Assembly: GCF_013386585.1 (NCBI RefSeq)
Contig: NZ_JACARO010000010.1
Location: 1-52,642, forward strand
DNA from: Pseudomonas sp. P7548
GTDB lineage: Bacteria > Pseudomonadota > Gammaproteobacteria > Pseudomonadales > Pseudomonadaceae
Direction of reading: 5' to 3'
Length of the DNA stretch: 52,642 nucleotides
The notes under the pieces are model-generated. The model was given only the letters and a program-made list of their open reading frames with translations, ran no database searches and had not been told where the DNA came from. Both the position numbers and the translations under genes were made by a program. Shown here one piece after another: positions 1 to 8,897 of this stretch (the first letter of the stretch is position 1; the number at the start of each line of letters is the position of its first letter).

Positions 1-3000
1 TGGTGACCATCACCTTCAGCCGGGCAGTCACCGGGTTTACCAACGCCGACCTGACGATTCCCAACGGCACGCTGACGTCGGTCAGCAGCAGCGACGGCGG
101 TCTGACCTGGACCGCGACTTTCACGCCGACCAACAACATTACCGACAGCACCAACCTGATCACCCTCGACAACACCGGGGTGACCGCCATCAGCGACGGC
201 GTGGCGGGCGTCGGCACGACCAGCTCGGTCAATTACGCGATCGATACCGCACGGCCGACCGTGACTGTCGTGATGTCCGACACGGCGTTGAAGATCGGCG
301 ATACCTCGCTGGTGACCTTTACCTTCAGCGAGGCGGTGACCGGCTTCACCAACGCCGACCTGACCATCGCCAACGGCACGCTGAGCGCAGTGAGCAGCAG
401 CGACGGCGGCATCACTTGGACCGGAACGTTCACCCCGACGGCCAGCATCACTGACACCACCAACCTGATCTCCTTGGACAACACCGGTATCGCTGACCTG
501 GCCGGCAACGCCGGCAGCGGCACGACTGATTCGGCCAATTACGTGATCGATACCGTGCGGCCGACCGCGTCCATTGTGGTTGCCGACACCAGTCTGGCGG
601 CGGGTGAAACGTCGCTGGTGACCATCACCTTCAGCGAAGCGGTCAGCGGCTTCACCACCGCCGACATGACAGTGGCCAACGGCACCCTGACCGGCCTGAG
701 CAGCAGCGACGGCGGCATCACCTGGACCGCCACGCTGACGCCGACCAGCAACATTACCGACACCACCAACCTGGTCACCCTGGACAACACCGGGGTCGTC
801 GATCTGGCCGGCAACGCCGGCAGTGGCACCACCAATTCCAACAATTACGCGATCGACACTGCGCGGCCGACCGCGACCATCGTGGTGGCGGACAACGCGC
901 TGAAAATCGGCGAAACCTCGCTCGTCACCATCACGTTCAGCGAAGCGATCACCGGCTTCACCAACGCCGATCTGACGATTGCCAACGGCACGCTGACGGC
1001 GGTGAGCAGCAGCGACGGCGGCATTACCTGGACGGCGACGTTCACGCCGACCACCAGCATCACCGACGCGACCAACCTGATCACGCTGAACAATACCGGT
1101 GTTGCTGATCTGAACGGCAACGCCGGCAGTGGCACCACCGACTCCAACAACTACGCCATCGATACCGTGCGCCCGACCGCAACCATCGTGGTGGCCGACA
1201 ATAACCTGCGGATCGGTGAAACCTCGCTGGTGACCATCACCTTCAGCGAGGCCGTGACCAGTTTCACCAACGCCGACCTGACCATCGCCAACGGCACGTT
1301 GAGCGCAGTCAGCAGCAGCGATGGCGGCATCACCTGGACGGCAACGTTCACGCCGAGCGCCAGCATCACTGACACCACCAACCTGATCACCCTGGATAAC
1401 ACCGGCATTGCCGACCTGGCCGGCAACGCCGGCAGCGGTACCACCGATTCGAATAATTACGCGATCGATACCGTGCGCCCGACCGCGACCATTGTGGTCG
1501 CCGACAGCAACCTCACGGCCGGTGAAACCTCGCTGGTGACCATCACGTTCAGCGAAGCGGTGAGCGGTTTCACCAACGCCGACCTGACGATTGCCAACGG
1601 TACGCTGACGGCGGTGAGCAGCAGCGACGGTGGCATCACCTGGACGGCGACCTTCACCCCGAACGTGGGTGTCAACGACGCGAGCAACCTGATCGTGCTG
1701 GCCAATACCGGCATCGCGGATCTTGCGGGCAACGCCGGCAGCGGCACGACCAACTCCAACAACTACACCATCGACACCGTGGCACCGACCGCAACCATCA
1801 TCATTGCCGACAATGCGCTGAAAATCGGCGAAACCTCGCTGGTGACCATCACCTTCAGCGAGGCGGTGACCGGTTTCACCAACGCTGACCTGACCATTGC
1901 CAACGGCACGTTGAGCGCGGTCAGCAGCAGCGACGGCGGCATCACCTGGACGGCGACCTTTACGCCGACCACCAGCATCACCGACGCCACCAACCTGATC
2001 ACGCTGGACAACAGCGGCGTGCAGAACCTGAGCGGAAACGCCGGCAGTGGCACCACTGACTCGAACAATTATTCAATCGATACCGTGCGCCCGACCGCCA
2101 CCATTGTGGTCGCCGATACCGCGCTCGGAGTCGGCCAGACCAGCCTGGTGACCTTTACCTTCAGCGAGGCCGTGACCGGTTTCACCAATGCCGACCTGAC
2201 GGTCGCCAACGGCACACTGAGTGCTGTGAGCAGCAGTGATGGCGGGATCACCTGGACGGCCACCTATACGCCGGCCGCAGGTATCACCGATACCACCAAC
2301 CTGATCACGCTGGACAACACCGGCATCGCGGACCTTGCGGGTAACGCAGGCAGCGGGACTACCGACTCCAACAACTATGCCGTCGACAGCCAGCGCCCGA
2401 CCGCGACCATCGTCATGAGCGATTCCAGCCTGCGGCCAGGTGAAACGTCGCTGGTGATCATCACGTTCAGCGAAGCGGTGACCGGTTTCGACAACGCTGA
2501 CCTGAGCATCGCCAATGGCACGTTGAGCGCTGTGAGCAGCAGCGATGGCGGCATCACCTGGACGGCTACATTCACGCCGAACATCGGGGTTACCGACCTC
2601 ACTAACCTGATTGTGCTGAACAACACCGGTATTTCCGACCTGGCTGGCAACACCGGCACCGGGACTACCAGTTCGGCAAATTACCAGGTGCAAACTGAGG
2701 TGCCGACCGCGACCATTGTCATCGCCGCCCCCTCGCTCAAGGCCGGGGAAACCTCGCTGGTGACCATCACGTTCAGCGAAGCGGTGAGCGGCTTCACCAA
2801 CGCCGACTTGAGCATCGCCAATGGCACGTTGAGCGCTGTAAGCAGCAGCGATGGCGGCATCACCTGGACCGCCACTTTCACACCTGGCAGCAATGTCACC
2901 GACGCCACCAATCTCATCACCCTGGATAACAGTGGCGTGTCGAATGGCTCGGGCAACGCGGGCGTGGGGGGCACCGATTCCAATAACTACAGCATTGACA

Positions 3001-3605
3001 CCCAACTCCCGACCGCAACCATTACCGTGGCCGACAACCAACTTGGCATTGGCCAGACGACGACCGTTACCATCGCTTTCAGTGAAGTGGTGAGCGGTTT
3101 TGACCTGTCTGACCTGAGTGTCGCCAACGGTGTGTTGTCCAACTTGATGAGCGCCGACGGTGGCAAAACCTGGACCGCAACCCTGACGCCGACCGCGGCG
3201 GTTACCGACGCCACCAACCTGATCGTGCTGGATACCAGCCAGGTGAATGACTTGGCGGGCAACGCAGGGGCCAGCATTGCCATATCCAACAACTACGGTG
3301 TGGACGCCGACCGCCCCACTGCGACCATTACGGTGTCCAACCCGAACCTGACCGTGGGCCAGACCAGCACCGTGACCTTCACCTTCAGCGAGAAAGTCAC
3401 CGGCTTTGATTTGTCGGACCTGAGCGTGGCCAATGGTGTGTTGTCCAACCTGGCCAGCAGCGATGGCGGCAAGACCTGGACGGCCACCCTGACGCCGACG
3501 GCGAACATCACCGACCCGAGCAATTTCATCACCCTCGACACCAGCCTGGTCACCGACTTGTCGGGCAACGCCGGTAGCGGGTATGCCAACTCCAACAACT
3601 ATGGG
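1..3605 (+). repeat. Tandem 306-bp repeats coding Ig-like domains
   Basis: Units recur exactly every 306 bp (102 codons); repeat starts fall near 233, 539, 845, 1151, 1457, 1763, 2069 and so on. The middle units are very similar at DNA level, while the last two are clearly older or divergent. This pattern allows copy-number change by recombination and makes assembly from short reads hard. Confidence 0.9.
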
Positions 3606-4157
3606 ATCAACACCATTGCGCTGACGGGCGACCCGTTGTTTCGCACCACCAACCCGGCGCCGCCACAAGGCGCGCCCGACGCGCCGTTGCAGCCGATCAT
3701 CTACGGCCAGCCTACCGGCAACCTGGGTTCACCCCTCAGTTTCCCGCCGTTGTTCGAGCCGCGTGAACTGGGTGGCGGGTTACCCCCCGTGGGCAGCATT
3801 TTTATCAATCGTGGCGAGTTGGCCCCTAGCTTCCTCGCGCAAGTGTTCAACACGGACGGTGGCGGGGATGGCGCCGGCAAGGGCTTCCTCGGTTTTGGTG
3901 GCGGGGACGGCGGGATCTTCGGGGCGAGCACCCTGTCGACACTGTTCAACCGCGACAGCGCTGACGACAGCGGTTTCAACGCGTTCGAGAGCAAATCGAT
4001 CAAGGGCGTTAGCGACCCGGCCCAAGGGTTGCGTGGCGTGTTTGGCGCGCCAACCCTTGGCCAGCAATTGCAGCAGATCAAGGACACGGAACAACGCCAG
4101 GTGGTTGACCTGGCGCATGCACTGCAACAGGTCGGCATCAGCGAAATGCAGGCCTGA
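1..4157 (+). CDS. Giant Ig-like repeat adhesin, C-terminal part (5' end outside window)
   Basis: The frame is open from the first base and no true start is visible, so this is the C-terminal portion (about 1,384 residues) of a larger secreted adhesin. It is a run of about twelve Ig-like repeats of 102 residues, each with a 'SLVTITFSEAV' strand, an 'SSSDGGITWTATFTP' strand and a 'DLAGNAGSGTT' loop, up to about residue 1,200. The last two repeats diverge ('FDLSDLSVANGVLSNL'). A proline- and glycine-rich, repeat-free tail of about 180 residues follows, ending in a Gln-rich helix-like stretch. Such repeats are typical of large type I-secreted biofilm adhesins. No RTX nonapeptides are seen in this part. 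The next gene encodes a TolC-family outer-membrane protein, which fits export by a type I system whose other parts would lie upstream. The adhesin reading is firm; the substrate it binds is unknown. Confidence 0.88.
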   Translation, partial: VTITFSRAVTGFTNADLTIPNGTLTSVSSSDGGLTWTATFTPTNNITDSTNLITLDNTGVTAISDGVAGVGTTSSVNYAIDTARPTVTVVMSDTALKIGDTSLVTFTFSEAVTGFTNADLTIANGTLSAVSSSDGGITWTGTFTPTASITDTTNLISLDNTGIADLAGNAGSGTTDSANYVIDTVRPTASIVVADTSLAAGETSLVTITFSEAVSGFTTADMTVANGTLTGLSSSDGGITWTATLTPTSNITDTTNLVTLDNTGVVDLAGNAGSGTTNSNNYAIDTARPTATIVVADNALKIGETSLVTITFSEAITGFTNADLTIANGTLTAVSSSDGGITWTATFTPTTSITDATNLITLNNTGVADLNGNAGSGTTDSNNYAIDTVRPTATIVVADNNLRIGETSLVTITFSEAVTSFTNADLTIANGTLSAVSSSDGGITWTATFTPSASITDTTNLITLDNTGIADLAGNAGSGTTDSNNYAIDTVRPTATIVVADSNLTAGETSLVTITFSEAVSGFTNADLTIANGTLTAVSSSDGGITWTATFTPNVGVNDASNLIVLANTGIADLAGNAGSGTTNSNNYTIDTVAPTATIIIADNALKIGETSLVTITFSEAVTGFTNADLTIANGTLSAVSSSDGGITWTATFTPTTSITDATNLITLDNSGVQNLSGNAGSGTTDSNNYSIDTVRPTATIVVADTALGVGQTSLVTFTFSEAVTGFTNADLTVANGTLSAVSSSDGGITWTATYTPAAGITDTTNLITLDNTGIADLAGNAGSGTTDSNNYAVDSQRPTATIVMSDSSLRPGETSLVIITFSEAVTGFDNADLSIANGTLSAVSSSDGGITWTATFTPNIGVTDLTNLIVLNNTGISDLAGNTGTGTTSSANYQVQTEVPTATIVIAAPSLKAGETSLVTITFSEAVSGFTNADLSIANGTLSAVSSSDGGITWTATFTPGSNVTDATNLITLDNSGVSNGSGNAGVGGTDSNNYSIDTQLPTATITVADNQLGIGQTTTVTIAFSEVVSGFDLSDLSVANGVLSNLMSADGGKTWTATLTPTAAVTDATNLIVLDTSQVNDLAGNAGASIAISNNYGVDADRPTATITVSNPNLTVGQTSTVTFTFSEKVTGFDLSDLSVANGVLSNLASSDGGKTWTATLTPTANITDPSNFITLDTSLVTDLSGNAGSGYANSNNYGINTIALTGDPLFRTTNPAPPQGAPDAPLQPIIYGQPTGNLGSPLSFPPLFEPRELGGGLPPVGSIFINRGELAPSFLAQVFNTDGGGDGAGKGFLGFGGGDGGIFGASTLSTLFNRDSADDSGFNAFESKSIKGVSDPAQGLRGVFGAPTLGQQLQQIKDTEQRQVVDLAHALQQVGISEMQA

Positions 4158-4198
4158 ACACACTTAACTCAAGGCGCAGTAACAGGGGCAAGACAAGG

Positions 4199-5713
4199 AT
4201 GAAGACAGGTCATAAGGTGTGCGGCATCAGCTTGCTGGTGCTGGCGATCAGTGGTTGCGCGGTTACCAGCCAGCCGATTGAGCGCAGTGTCAGTGAGCAG
4301 CGAGCCCGCAGCGACCTGCAAGGCATGTACAAAGATCAAGAGCCGCTAAATGGCCCGCTGACACTGCACCAGGCTATGGCCCGTGCGGTGAAATACAACC
4401 TCGAAGGCCGCCTGAAAGTCATGGAGGAAGCCCTGGCCAAGCGCCAGTCCGACCTCTCCAGTTTCGACATGCTGCCGCGCATGGCGCTGTCGGCAGGCTA
4501 CGCCGGGCGCAACAATACCAACGCCTCCAGCAGCCAGAGCGTGCTCACCGGCACCCAATCCCTGGAACCGTCGACCTCCCAGGACCGCGACCGCCGCGTG
4601 GCCGACCTGACCATGGTGTGGAACGTGCTCGACTTCGGCGTCAGCTACATCAGCGCCAAGCAGCAAGGCGACCAGCGCCTGATCATCCAGGAGCGCCGGC
4701 GCAAGGTGATCAACACCATCGTGCAGGATGTACGCTCCGCCTACTGGCGTGCCGTGGCGGCCGAGCGTTTGCTGACCCAGATCGACAGCCTCATGGCCCG
4801 GGTCGACCAGGCCCAGACCAACAGCCGCAGCATGAGCGAACAGCGCATCGGCGACCCGGTGCAGGCCCTGGGTTATCAGCGCTCGCTGATCGAAGCCACG
4901 CGCCAACTGCAGGAACAGCGCCGTGCGTTGTCCCTGGCCAAGACCGAACTGGCCACCTTGATCAACCTGCCAATGGGCACCGACCTCAAGCTGGCCACGC
5001 CGGACGACTACGACGTGCCCCAGCTCAAGGTCAATCTGGCGAGCCTGGAGCAAGAGGCCCTGGCCAACCGTCCCGAGTTGCGCGAGCAGGACTACCAGAC
5101 CCGCATCAGCGCGGCCGAAACCCGCAAGGCCATGTTGCGCCTGCTGCCGGGCCTTGAGTTCTCCGCCGGCGGCCATTACGACAGCAACTCGTTCCTGACC
5201 GACAACCGTTGGGCCGACTATGGCGCCAAGATCACCTGGAACCTGTTCAACGTGATCTCCGCACCGGCGGCCATCGATGTCGCCAAGGCCGGTGAAGAAG
5301 TCGCCACCGCGCGGCGCCAGGCGATGTCCATTGCGGTGCTGGCGCAGGTCTATGTGGCCAACGCCAACTACCAGGACGCGGTGCGCCAGTTCAAGACCAA
5401 CGACCAACTGGCCAATATCGACGGGCAAATCCTCACGCAACTGCGCAACCGCCACGAAGCGGCAGGTTTAGGCGAACTGGACCTGATCCAGGGCGAGCTC
5501 AACACCCTGCAAGCCGACCTGCGCCGCGACCTGGCCTACGCCGACCTGCGCAACGCCTACGGCCAGATCTTCGCCAGCGCCGGCCTCGACCCGCTGCCGG
5601 AGCAGTTGGACTCGGACCGCGTGCAGACCATCGCCACGGCGCTGGCCAGCCGCGAGTCGGCGTGGGCGGCCGGCAACATCGCAACGCCGGCGCCGCGTCC
5701 CGTTGCCCAGTAA
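4199..5713 (+). CDS. TolC-family outer-membrane efflux lipoprotein
   Basis: This 504-residue protein has a lipoprotein signal peptide with the lipobox ending at Cys20 ('AISGC'). Two halves of long helical, Ala/Gln/Leu-rich sequence follow, as expected for a TolC-like trimeric channel in the outer membrane. The start at 4199 has an AGGGG motif about ten bases upstream. It lies 41 bp after the repeat adhesin and overlaps the next gene, so it probably belongs to the adhesin operon and forms the outer-membrane exit duct of its type I secretion system. A role in small-molecule efflux is possible but less likely from context. A lipid-anchored N-terminus is usual for the NodT-like branch; for an adhesin exporter it is a detail worth noting. 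Confidence 0.85.
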   Translation: MKTGHKVCGISLLVLAISGCAVTSQPIERSVSEQRARSDLQGMYKDQEPLNGPLTLHQAMARAVKYNLEGRLKVMEEALAKRQSDLSSFDMLPRMALSAGYAGRNNTNASSSQSVLTGTQSLEPSTSQDRDRRVADLTMVWNVLDFGVSYISAKQQGDQRLIIQERRRKVINTIVQDVRSAYWRAVAAERLLTQIDSLMARVDQAQTNSRSMSEQRIGDPVQALGYQRSLIEATRQLQEQRRALSLAKTELATLINLPMGTDLKLATPDDYDVPQLKVNLASLEQEALANRPELREQDYQTRISAAETRKAMLRLLPGLEFSAGGHYDSNSFLTDNRWADYGAKITWNLFNVISAPAAIDVAKAGEEVATARRQAMSIAVLAQVYVANANYQDAVRQFKTNDQLANIDGQILTQLRNRHEAAGLGELDLIQGELNTLQADLRRDLAYADLRNAYGQIFASAGLDPLPEQLDSDRVQTIATALASRESAWAAGNIATPAPRPVAQ

Positions 5714-6308
5714 CCTGGTGGCGCCGACGGCGAGCATCAGCCGCCGTCAGCGCGAGGCGCGCAATGGGCATCGCGGTGTGGCGATCCTGCTCACCGGGTT
5801 GCCCGCGTCCGGCAAATCCACCTTGGCCCAGGGGCTGCAAGCGGCCTTGTTCGAACAAGGCCGCCACAGCATCGTGCTCGATGGCGATGCCCTGCGTGGT
5901 GGCCTTAACAAAGACCTCGGCTTTGCCGACAGCGACCGCCTGGAGAATATCCGCCGCGCCAGCGAGCTGGCGGCGTTGCTGGTGGAAAACGGGCAAATCG
6001 TGGTCCTGGCGATGATCGCGCCGTTGGTGGAACTGCGTGCAGTCTTCGCCGAGCGCCTGGGCGCCGATTATCGGGAAGTGTGGTGCAGCGCCTCGTTGGC
6101 GGTGTGCGAGGGACGTGACCCCAAAGGCCACTACGCCCGCGCCCGCAAAGGCGAATTACCCGGCTTCACCGGCATTGGCTCACCCTACGAACCGCCCCCC
6201 CATGCCTCGCTGGAACTGGACACCGGCGTGCTCTCGGCCCAGCAATGCGTCGAGCGGTTGCTGGGCTGGTTGGCGCCTGGGCTAGACTCTGGGGAGCCGT
6301 CTTTCTAG
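5703..6308 (+). CDS. cysC: Adenylyl-sulfate (APS) kinase, CysC-like
   Basis: The protein matches APS kinase along its length: P-loop 'GLPASGKST' near residues 32-40, 'LDGDALRGGLNKDLGF', 'DRLENIRRASE', 'CEGRDPKGHYARARKGE', and the substrate-loop motif 'FTGIGSPYEPP'. APS kinase phosphorylates adenosine 5'-phosphosulfate to PAPS in the cytoplasm. The family's usual 'FISP' is 'MIAP' here. The frame overlaps the tolC-like gene by 11 bases from a TTG codon at 5703; GTG at 5718 is an equally reasonable start. It stands alone, without sulfurylase genes (cysD/cysN), directly behind an adhesin exporter. That suggests PAPS supply for a sulfotransferase linked to the cell surface rather than general sulfate assimilation; this role is inference. 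Confidence 0.88.
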   Translation: MPSNLVAPTASISRRQREARNGHRGVAILLTGLPASGKSTLAQGLQAALFEQGRHSIVLDGDALRGGLNKDLGFADSDRLENIRRASELAALLVENGQIVVLAMIAPLVELRAVFAERLGADYREVWCSASLAVCEGRDPKGHYARARKGELPGFTGIGSPYEPPPHASLELDTGVLSAQQCVERLLGWLAPGLDSGEPSF

Positions 6309-6317
6309 GAGCCTCCC

Positions 6318-6572
6318 ATGGAATCGCCTGTGCACAGCTTGCCGTCTCTGTTCAAACAGCTTGGTCTGCCGGATGACCCGGTAAGTATCGAGAAGTTTGT
6401 GGCAGTGCATTCGCCACTGAAGCCTGAGTTGCATCTGGCGGATGCGTTTTTCTGGACGGAGAACCAGAAGAAGTTCTTGCGTAATGAAATTCTGGAAGAT
6501 GCAGATTGGGCCGAGGTGGTGGACGAACTGAATCTTCTGCTGCACAGCGCAAGAGGGGTGCAAAAAACTTAG
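6318..6572 (+). CDS. DUF2789 family protein
   Basis: An 84-residue acidic protein ('SLPSLFKQLGLPDDP' near the N-terminus, then 'FIxxHSPL'-like and 'FWTENQKKFLRNEILED' segments) that matches the DUF2789 family of small cytoplasmic gamma-proteobacterial proteins of unknown function. The start is supported by AGGAG at 6307-6311, which overlaps the stop codon of the APS kinase gene, so it may be cotranscribed with the adhesin genes. Confidence 0.82.
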   Translation: MESPVHSLPSLFKQLGLPDDPVSIEKFVAVHSPLKPELHLADAFFWTENQKKFLRNEILEDADWAEVVDELNLLLHSARGVQKT

Positions 6573-6586
6573 CGAATAGGCAGAAA

Positions 6587-6621
6587 GTTGAAAAAATCTG
6601 GTGTTGGTTGAAAAAATCTGG
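6587..6621 (+). promoter_or_regulatory. Direct repeat GTTGAAAAAATCTGG x2 upstream of the Fic gene
   Basis: Two perfect 15-base copies (6587-6601 and 6607-6621) sit 20 bp apart, about two helical turns, just before the fic start at 6661. This spacing suits a regulator that binds one face of DNA. No regulator is known to me for this sequence. Confidence 0.5.
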
Positions 6622-6660
6622 GCTTTAATCGCGTAAGTGAACTTTTTCTGAGGTTGCGCG

Positions 6661-8193
6661 ATGTCTCTGGTTGGTTACGCCCATCTTCATCAATTGCTCG
6701 GGTTAAAAGCGACTGCTCCTGCTCGTGCCGCGATGATCAAGCCCGTTACGCGGATCTCGATAATTGGTGACTGCCTGGCGGTTCCTCATACCGTGGCGCC
6801 TTCAGCCGACGCGATACTCGACCACATTCTTTTCGCACTCAAACATGAAGGCATCAACCTCGGCATCCTGGCTCAGGCGCTCGAAGCGGTTAGCCCGGAC
6901 CAACTGTTGCAAGAGCTGAAAAAAGCCCCCAACGGCGTGTTCATTCGCAAGGTCTGCTACCTCTGGGAAGGCTTGACGCTTCAACGGCTGGACTACGATA
7001 AGCCAATCAACAGCCGCGTTTCACCCTTGTTTGATCCACAGCGCTACGTGACTGGACCCTCAACACGTAATTCGCGTTGGCGTATCGATTTCAATGGTCT
7101 GGGCTCTTTGGCTTATTGCGTGACAGTTGAACGCACGCCTGAAATCGAAGCCTTGTTGAACCTGGACATCCTGGGCCGTGCCAAGTCCTTCATGGCTACC
7201 CTTCCATCTGAAATGATGGACCGCGCCATCCAATGGGCCTATCTCCATGAAACCCGCGACTCGTTCGCCATCGAAAAAGAACAACCCAGCGAAGAAAAGT
7301 CGCGCCGTTTCGTCCAACTGCTACGCCAAGCCCATGAAGGCCGGCTGCTGACTGAAGACTATTTGGTAGAGCTGCAAAACAGCACTGTCTCCAACCCTTT
7401 CGACAAAGCCGTTGCATTCCGCCACGAACAAAACTATCTGCACAATGGTTTGCGCGGCGCGGCGGGCGTCAGCTATGTACCACCCGCACCTGAGCTGTGC
7501 CAGGAACTGATGGAAGAGTTGATGGCCTTTGCCAGTCAGCCTGTGCGTGAGGTTGACCCGCTTGTGGCTGCGGCCGTCACCGCCTTCGGCTTTGTGTTCC
7601 TGCATCCGTTCATGGACGGTAACGGACGTCTGTCGCGATTCCTGATCCACCAGACACTCTGCCACTTCGGTGCACTGGAAAACGGCCTGTTGCTGCCCGT
7701 TTCCGTTGCGATGAAACACGAAGAGCAAGCCTACTTGGAGACACTCAAGGCATTTTCCCAGCCGACTCGAGACTTCTGGAATGTTACCTGGCTGGACGGT
7801 GAGCAAATGGCTTTCGAGTTCATTGGCCACTCCGCCATCTACCGCTACTGGGACGCCACCCGCTGCGTCGAATTCACCCTGCAGATGGCCAGGCGTGCGC
7901 TGGAAGTGGAATTGCGCGAAGAGACCGAGTTCCTCGACCGCTACGACCGTGTGATCAAGGCCGTGAACCAGCGCTATGACGTGCGCGGGAGTGATTTGTC
8001 CAAGCTGGTGATGATGTGCCTGGATAACGACGGCAAGGTGTCCAGGCATCGGCGCAAGCAGTTTCAATACACCGTGCCGGAGGAGGTGTTTGAGTTTATT
8101 GAGGAGGAGGCAGGGCGGGCACTGCTAGACCGCTTGGAGAGGGCAGACGAAATCCAGCGCCATCTGCACGACCAAGCCGAACAGCAATCTTGA
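6661..8193 (+). CDS. Fic family protein (probable AMP/NMP-transferase)
   Basis: A 510-residue Fic-domain protein. The catalytic motif 'HPFMDGNGRLSR' (residues 315-326) matches HPFx(D/E)GNGRxxR completely, so it should be active in transferring AMP or another nucleotide moiety to a hydroxyl of a target protein. Upstream, 'SFAIEKE' (residues 201-207) resembles the inhibitory [S/T]xxxE[G/N] helix of Fic proteins; Glu205 is present but the following Gly/Asn is Lys, so autoinhibition may be altered. A C-terminal helical region (about 400-510) may be a winged-helix-like or target-binding domain. The start has GAGG upstream. It stands alone with no obvious antitoxin gene, which fits a self-regulated (class II-like) Fic enzyme. 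The target is unknown. Confidence 0.88.
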   Translation: MSLVGYAHLHQLLGLKATAPARAAMIKPVTRISIIGDCLAVPHTVAPSADAILDHILFALKHEGINLGILAQALEAVSPDQLLQELKKAPNGVFIRKVCYLWEGLTLQRLDYDKPINSRVSPLFDPQRYVTGPSTRNSRWRIDFNGLGSLAYCVTVERTPEIEALLNLDILGRAKSFMATLPSEMMDRAIQWAYLHETRDSFAIEKEQPSEEKSRRFVQLLRQAHEGRLLTEDYLVELQNSTVSNPFDKAVAFRHEQNYLHNGLRGAAGVSYVPPAPELCQELMEELMAFASQPVREVDPLVAAAVTAFGFVFLHPFMDGNGRLSRFLIHQTLCHFGALENGLLLPVSVAMKHEEQAYLETLKAFSQPTRDFWNVTWLDGEQMAFEFIGHSAIYRYWDATRCVEFTLQMARRALEVELREETEFLDRYDRVIKAVNQRYDVRGSDLSKLVMMCLDNDGKVSRHRRKQFQYTVPEEVFEFIEEEAGRALLDRLERADEIQRHLHDQAEQQS

Positions 8194-8211
8194 AACCTGC
8201 ACTGATCCAAA

Positions 8212-8301
8212 TGTGGGAGCTGGCTTGCCTGCGATAGCGAAGTGTCAGTCGATATCTCTCTCGACCGGACTCAGGTCATCGCAGGCAAGCCAGCTCCCAC
8301 A
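8212..8301. repeat. REP/REPIN-type inverted repeat (GTGGGAGCTGGCTTGCCTGC)
   Basis: Perfect 24-base inverted arms (8212-8235 and 8278-8301) flank a 42-base centre. The GTGGGAGC core is the common Pseudomonas REP type. It lies between the convergent-free ends of the fic gene and the efflux operon and could also act as a transcription-ending or mRNA-stabilising hairpin. Confidence 0.85.
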
Positions 8302-8395
8302 GGCGTTTTGCAGTGTCAGAAAATTCTGCACCCACGCTTAAACCCGCTTTACTTACCTCTATCCCCAGCCGCCCATCCATAAATTGTTTCAAAAC

Positions 8396-8443
8396 TTGAC
8401 GACATTGGATCCATCCACCATATTGATAGTTAGCAAACTAACT
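8396..8443 (+). promoter_or_regulatory. Promoter and probable MarR operator of the efflux operon
   Basis: TTGACG (8396-8401) and CATATT (8419-8424) are spaced 17 bp and resemble sigma-70 -35 and -10 boxes. Just downstream is the inverted repeat AGTTAG-CAAA-CTAACT (8428-8443), a typical size and symmetry for a MarR-family operator. The position, overlapping the start of transcription, suggests autorepression by the MarR gene that starts 17 bp later, with release by an aromatic or phenolic ligand. This is inference from placement. Confidence 0.6.
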
Positions 8444-8459
8444 GTATGCGAACTATCCA

Positions 8460-8897
8460 GTGTCCCAGACCCTCGAACAACTCCAGATGAACCTCAGCAG
8501 CAGCATGGTGGTGGGCGCCCGCAACTGGCGCAAAATCTGCCAGACCACGCTGGTGAGCTACGGTATTTCCGAAGCCTGCGCCGTGCCGCTCTTGATGATC
8601 GGGCGTCTGGGCGACGGTGTGCATCAGGTCAAGGTGGCCCAGGCGTCGGGGATGGAAAGCCCGTCGCTGGTGCGCCTGCTCGACCAGTTGTGCGCAGGCG
8701 GCTACGTGTGCCGTACCGAAGACGTCCACGACCGCCGCGCCAAGGCCCTGAGCCTCACCGAGCGTGGCCGCGAGCTGGTGCAAGCGGTGGAGGTGCAACT
8801 GGTGCGCCTGCGCAAGGAAGTCCTGGCCGACATCGCGTCCGCCGATCTGGAGGCTGCGCTGCGGGTGCTGCGCGCCTTTGAGGCGGCCTCGCTTTGA
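8460..8897 (+). CDS. MarR family transcriptional regulator
   Basis: A 145-residue winged-helix protein. The recognition region 'VHQVKVAQASGMESPSLVRLLDQLCAGGYVCRTEDVHDRRAKALSL' (read here in parts) has the MarR signature 'DRRAKALSLTERG' of the wing and following helix. It is probably a ligand-responsive dimeric repressor. The start is GTG at 8460 with no strong Shine-Dalgarno; an ATG at 8487 is an alternative. Its stop overlaps the start of the FUSC gene, so the whole efflux operon probably answers to it through the inverted repeat just upstream. Confidence 0.88.
   Translation: MSQTLEQLQMNLSSSMVVGARNWRKICQTTLVSYGISEACAVPLLMIGRLGDGVHQVKVAQASGMESPSLVRLLDQLCAGGYVCRTEDVHDRRAKALSLTERGRELVQAVEVQLVRLRKEVLADIASADLEAALRVLRAFEAASL

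Noticed and set aside
233..2068. Series of 101-codon minus-strand frames, one per adhesin repeat
   Set aside because: They mirror the 306-bp repeat exactly and reflect base composition of the repeats, not separate genes.
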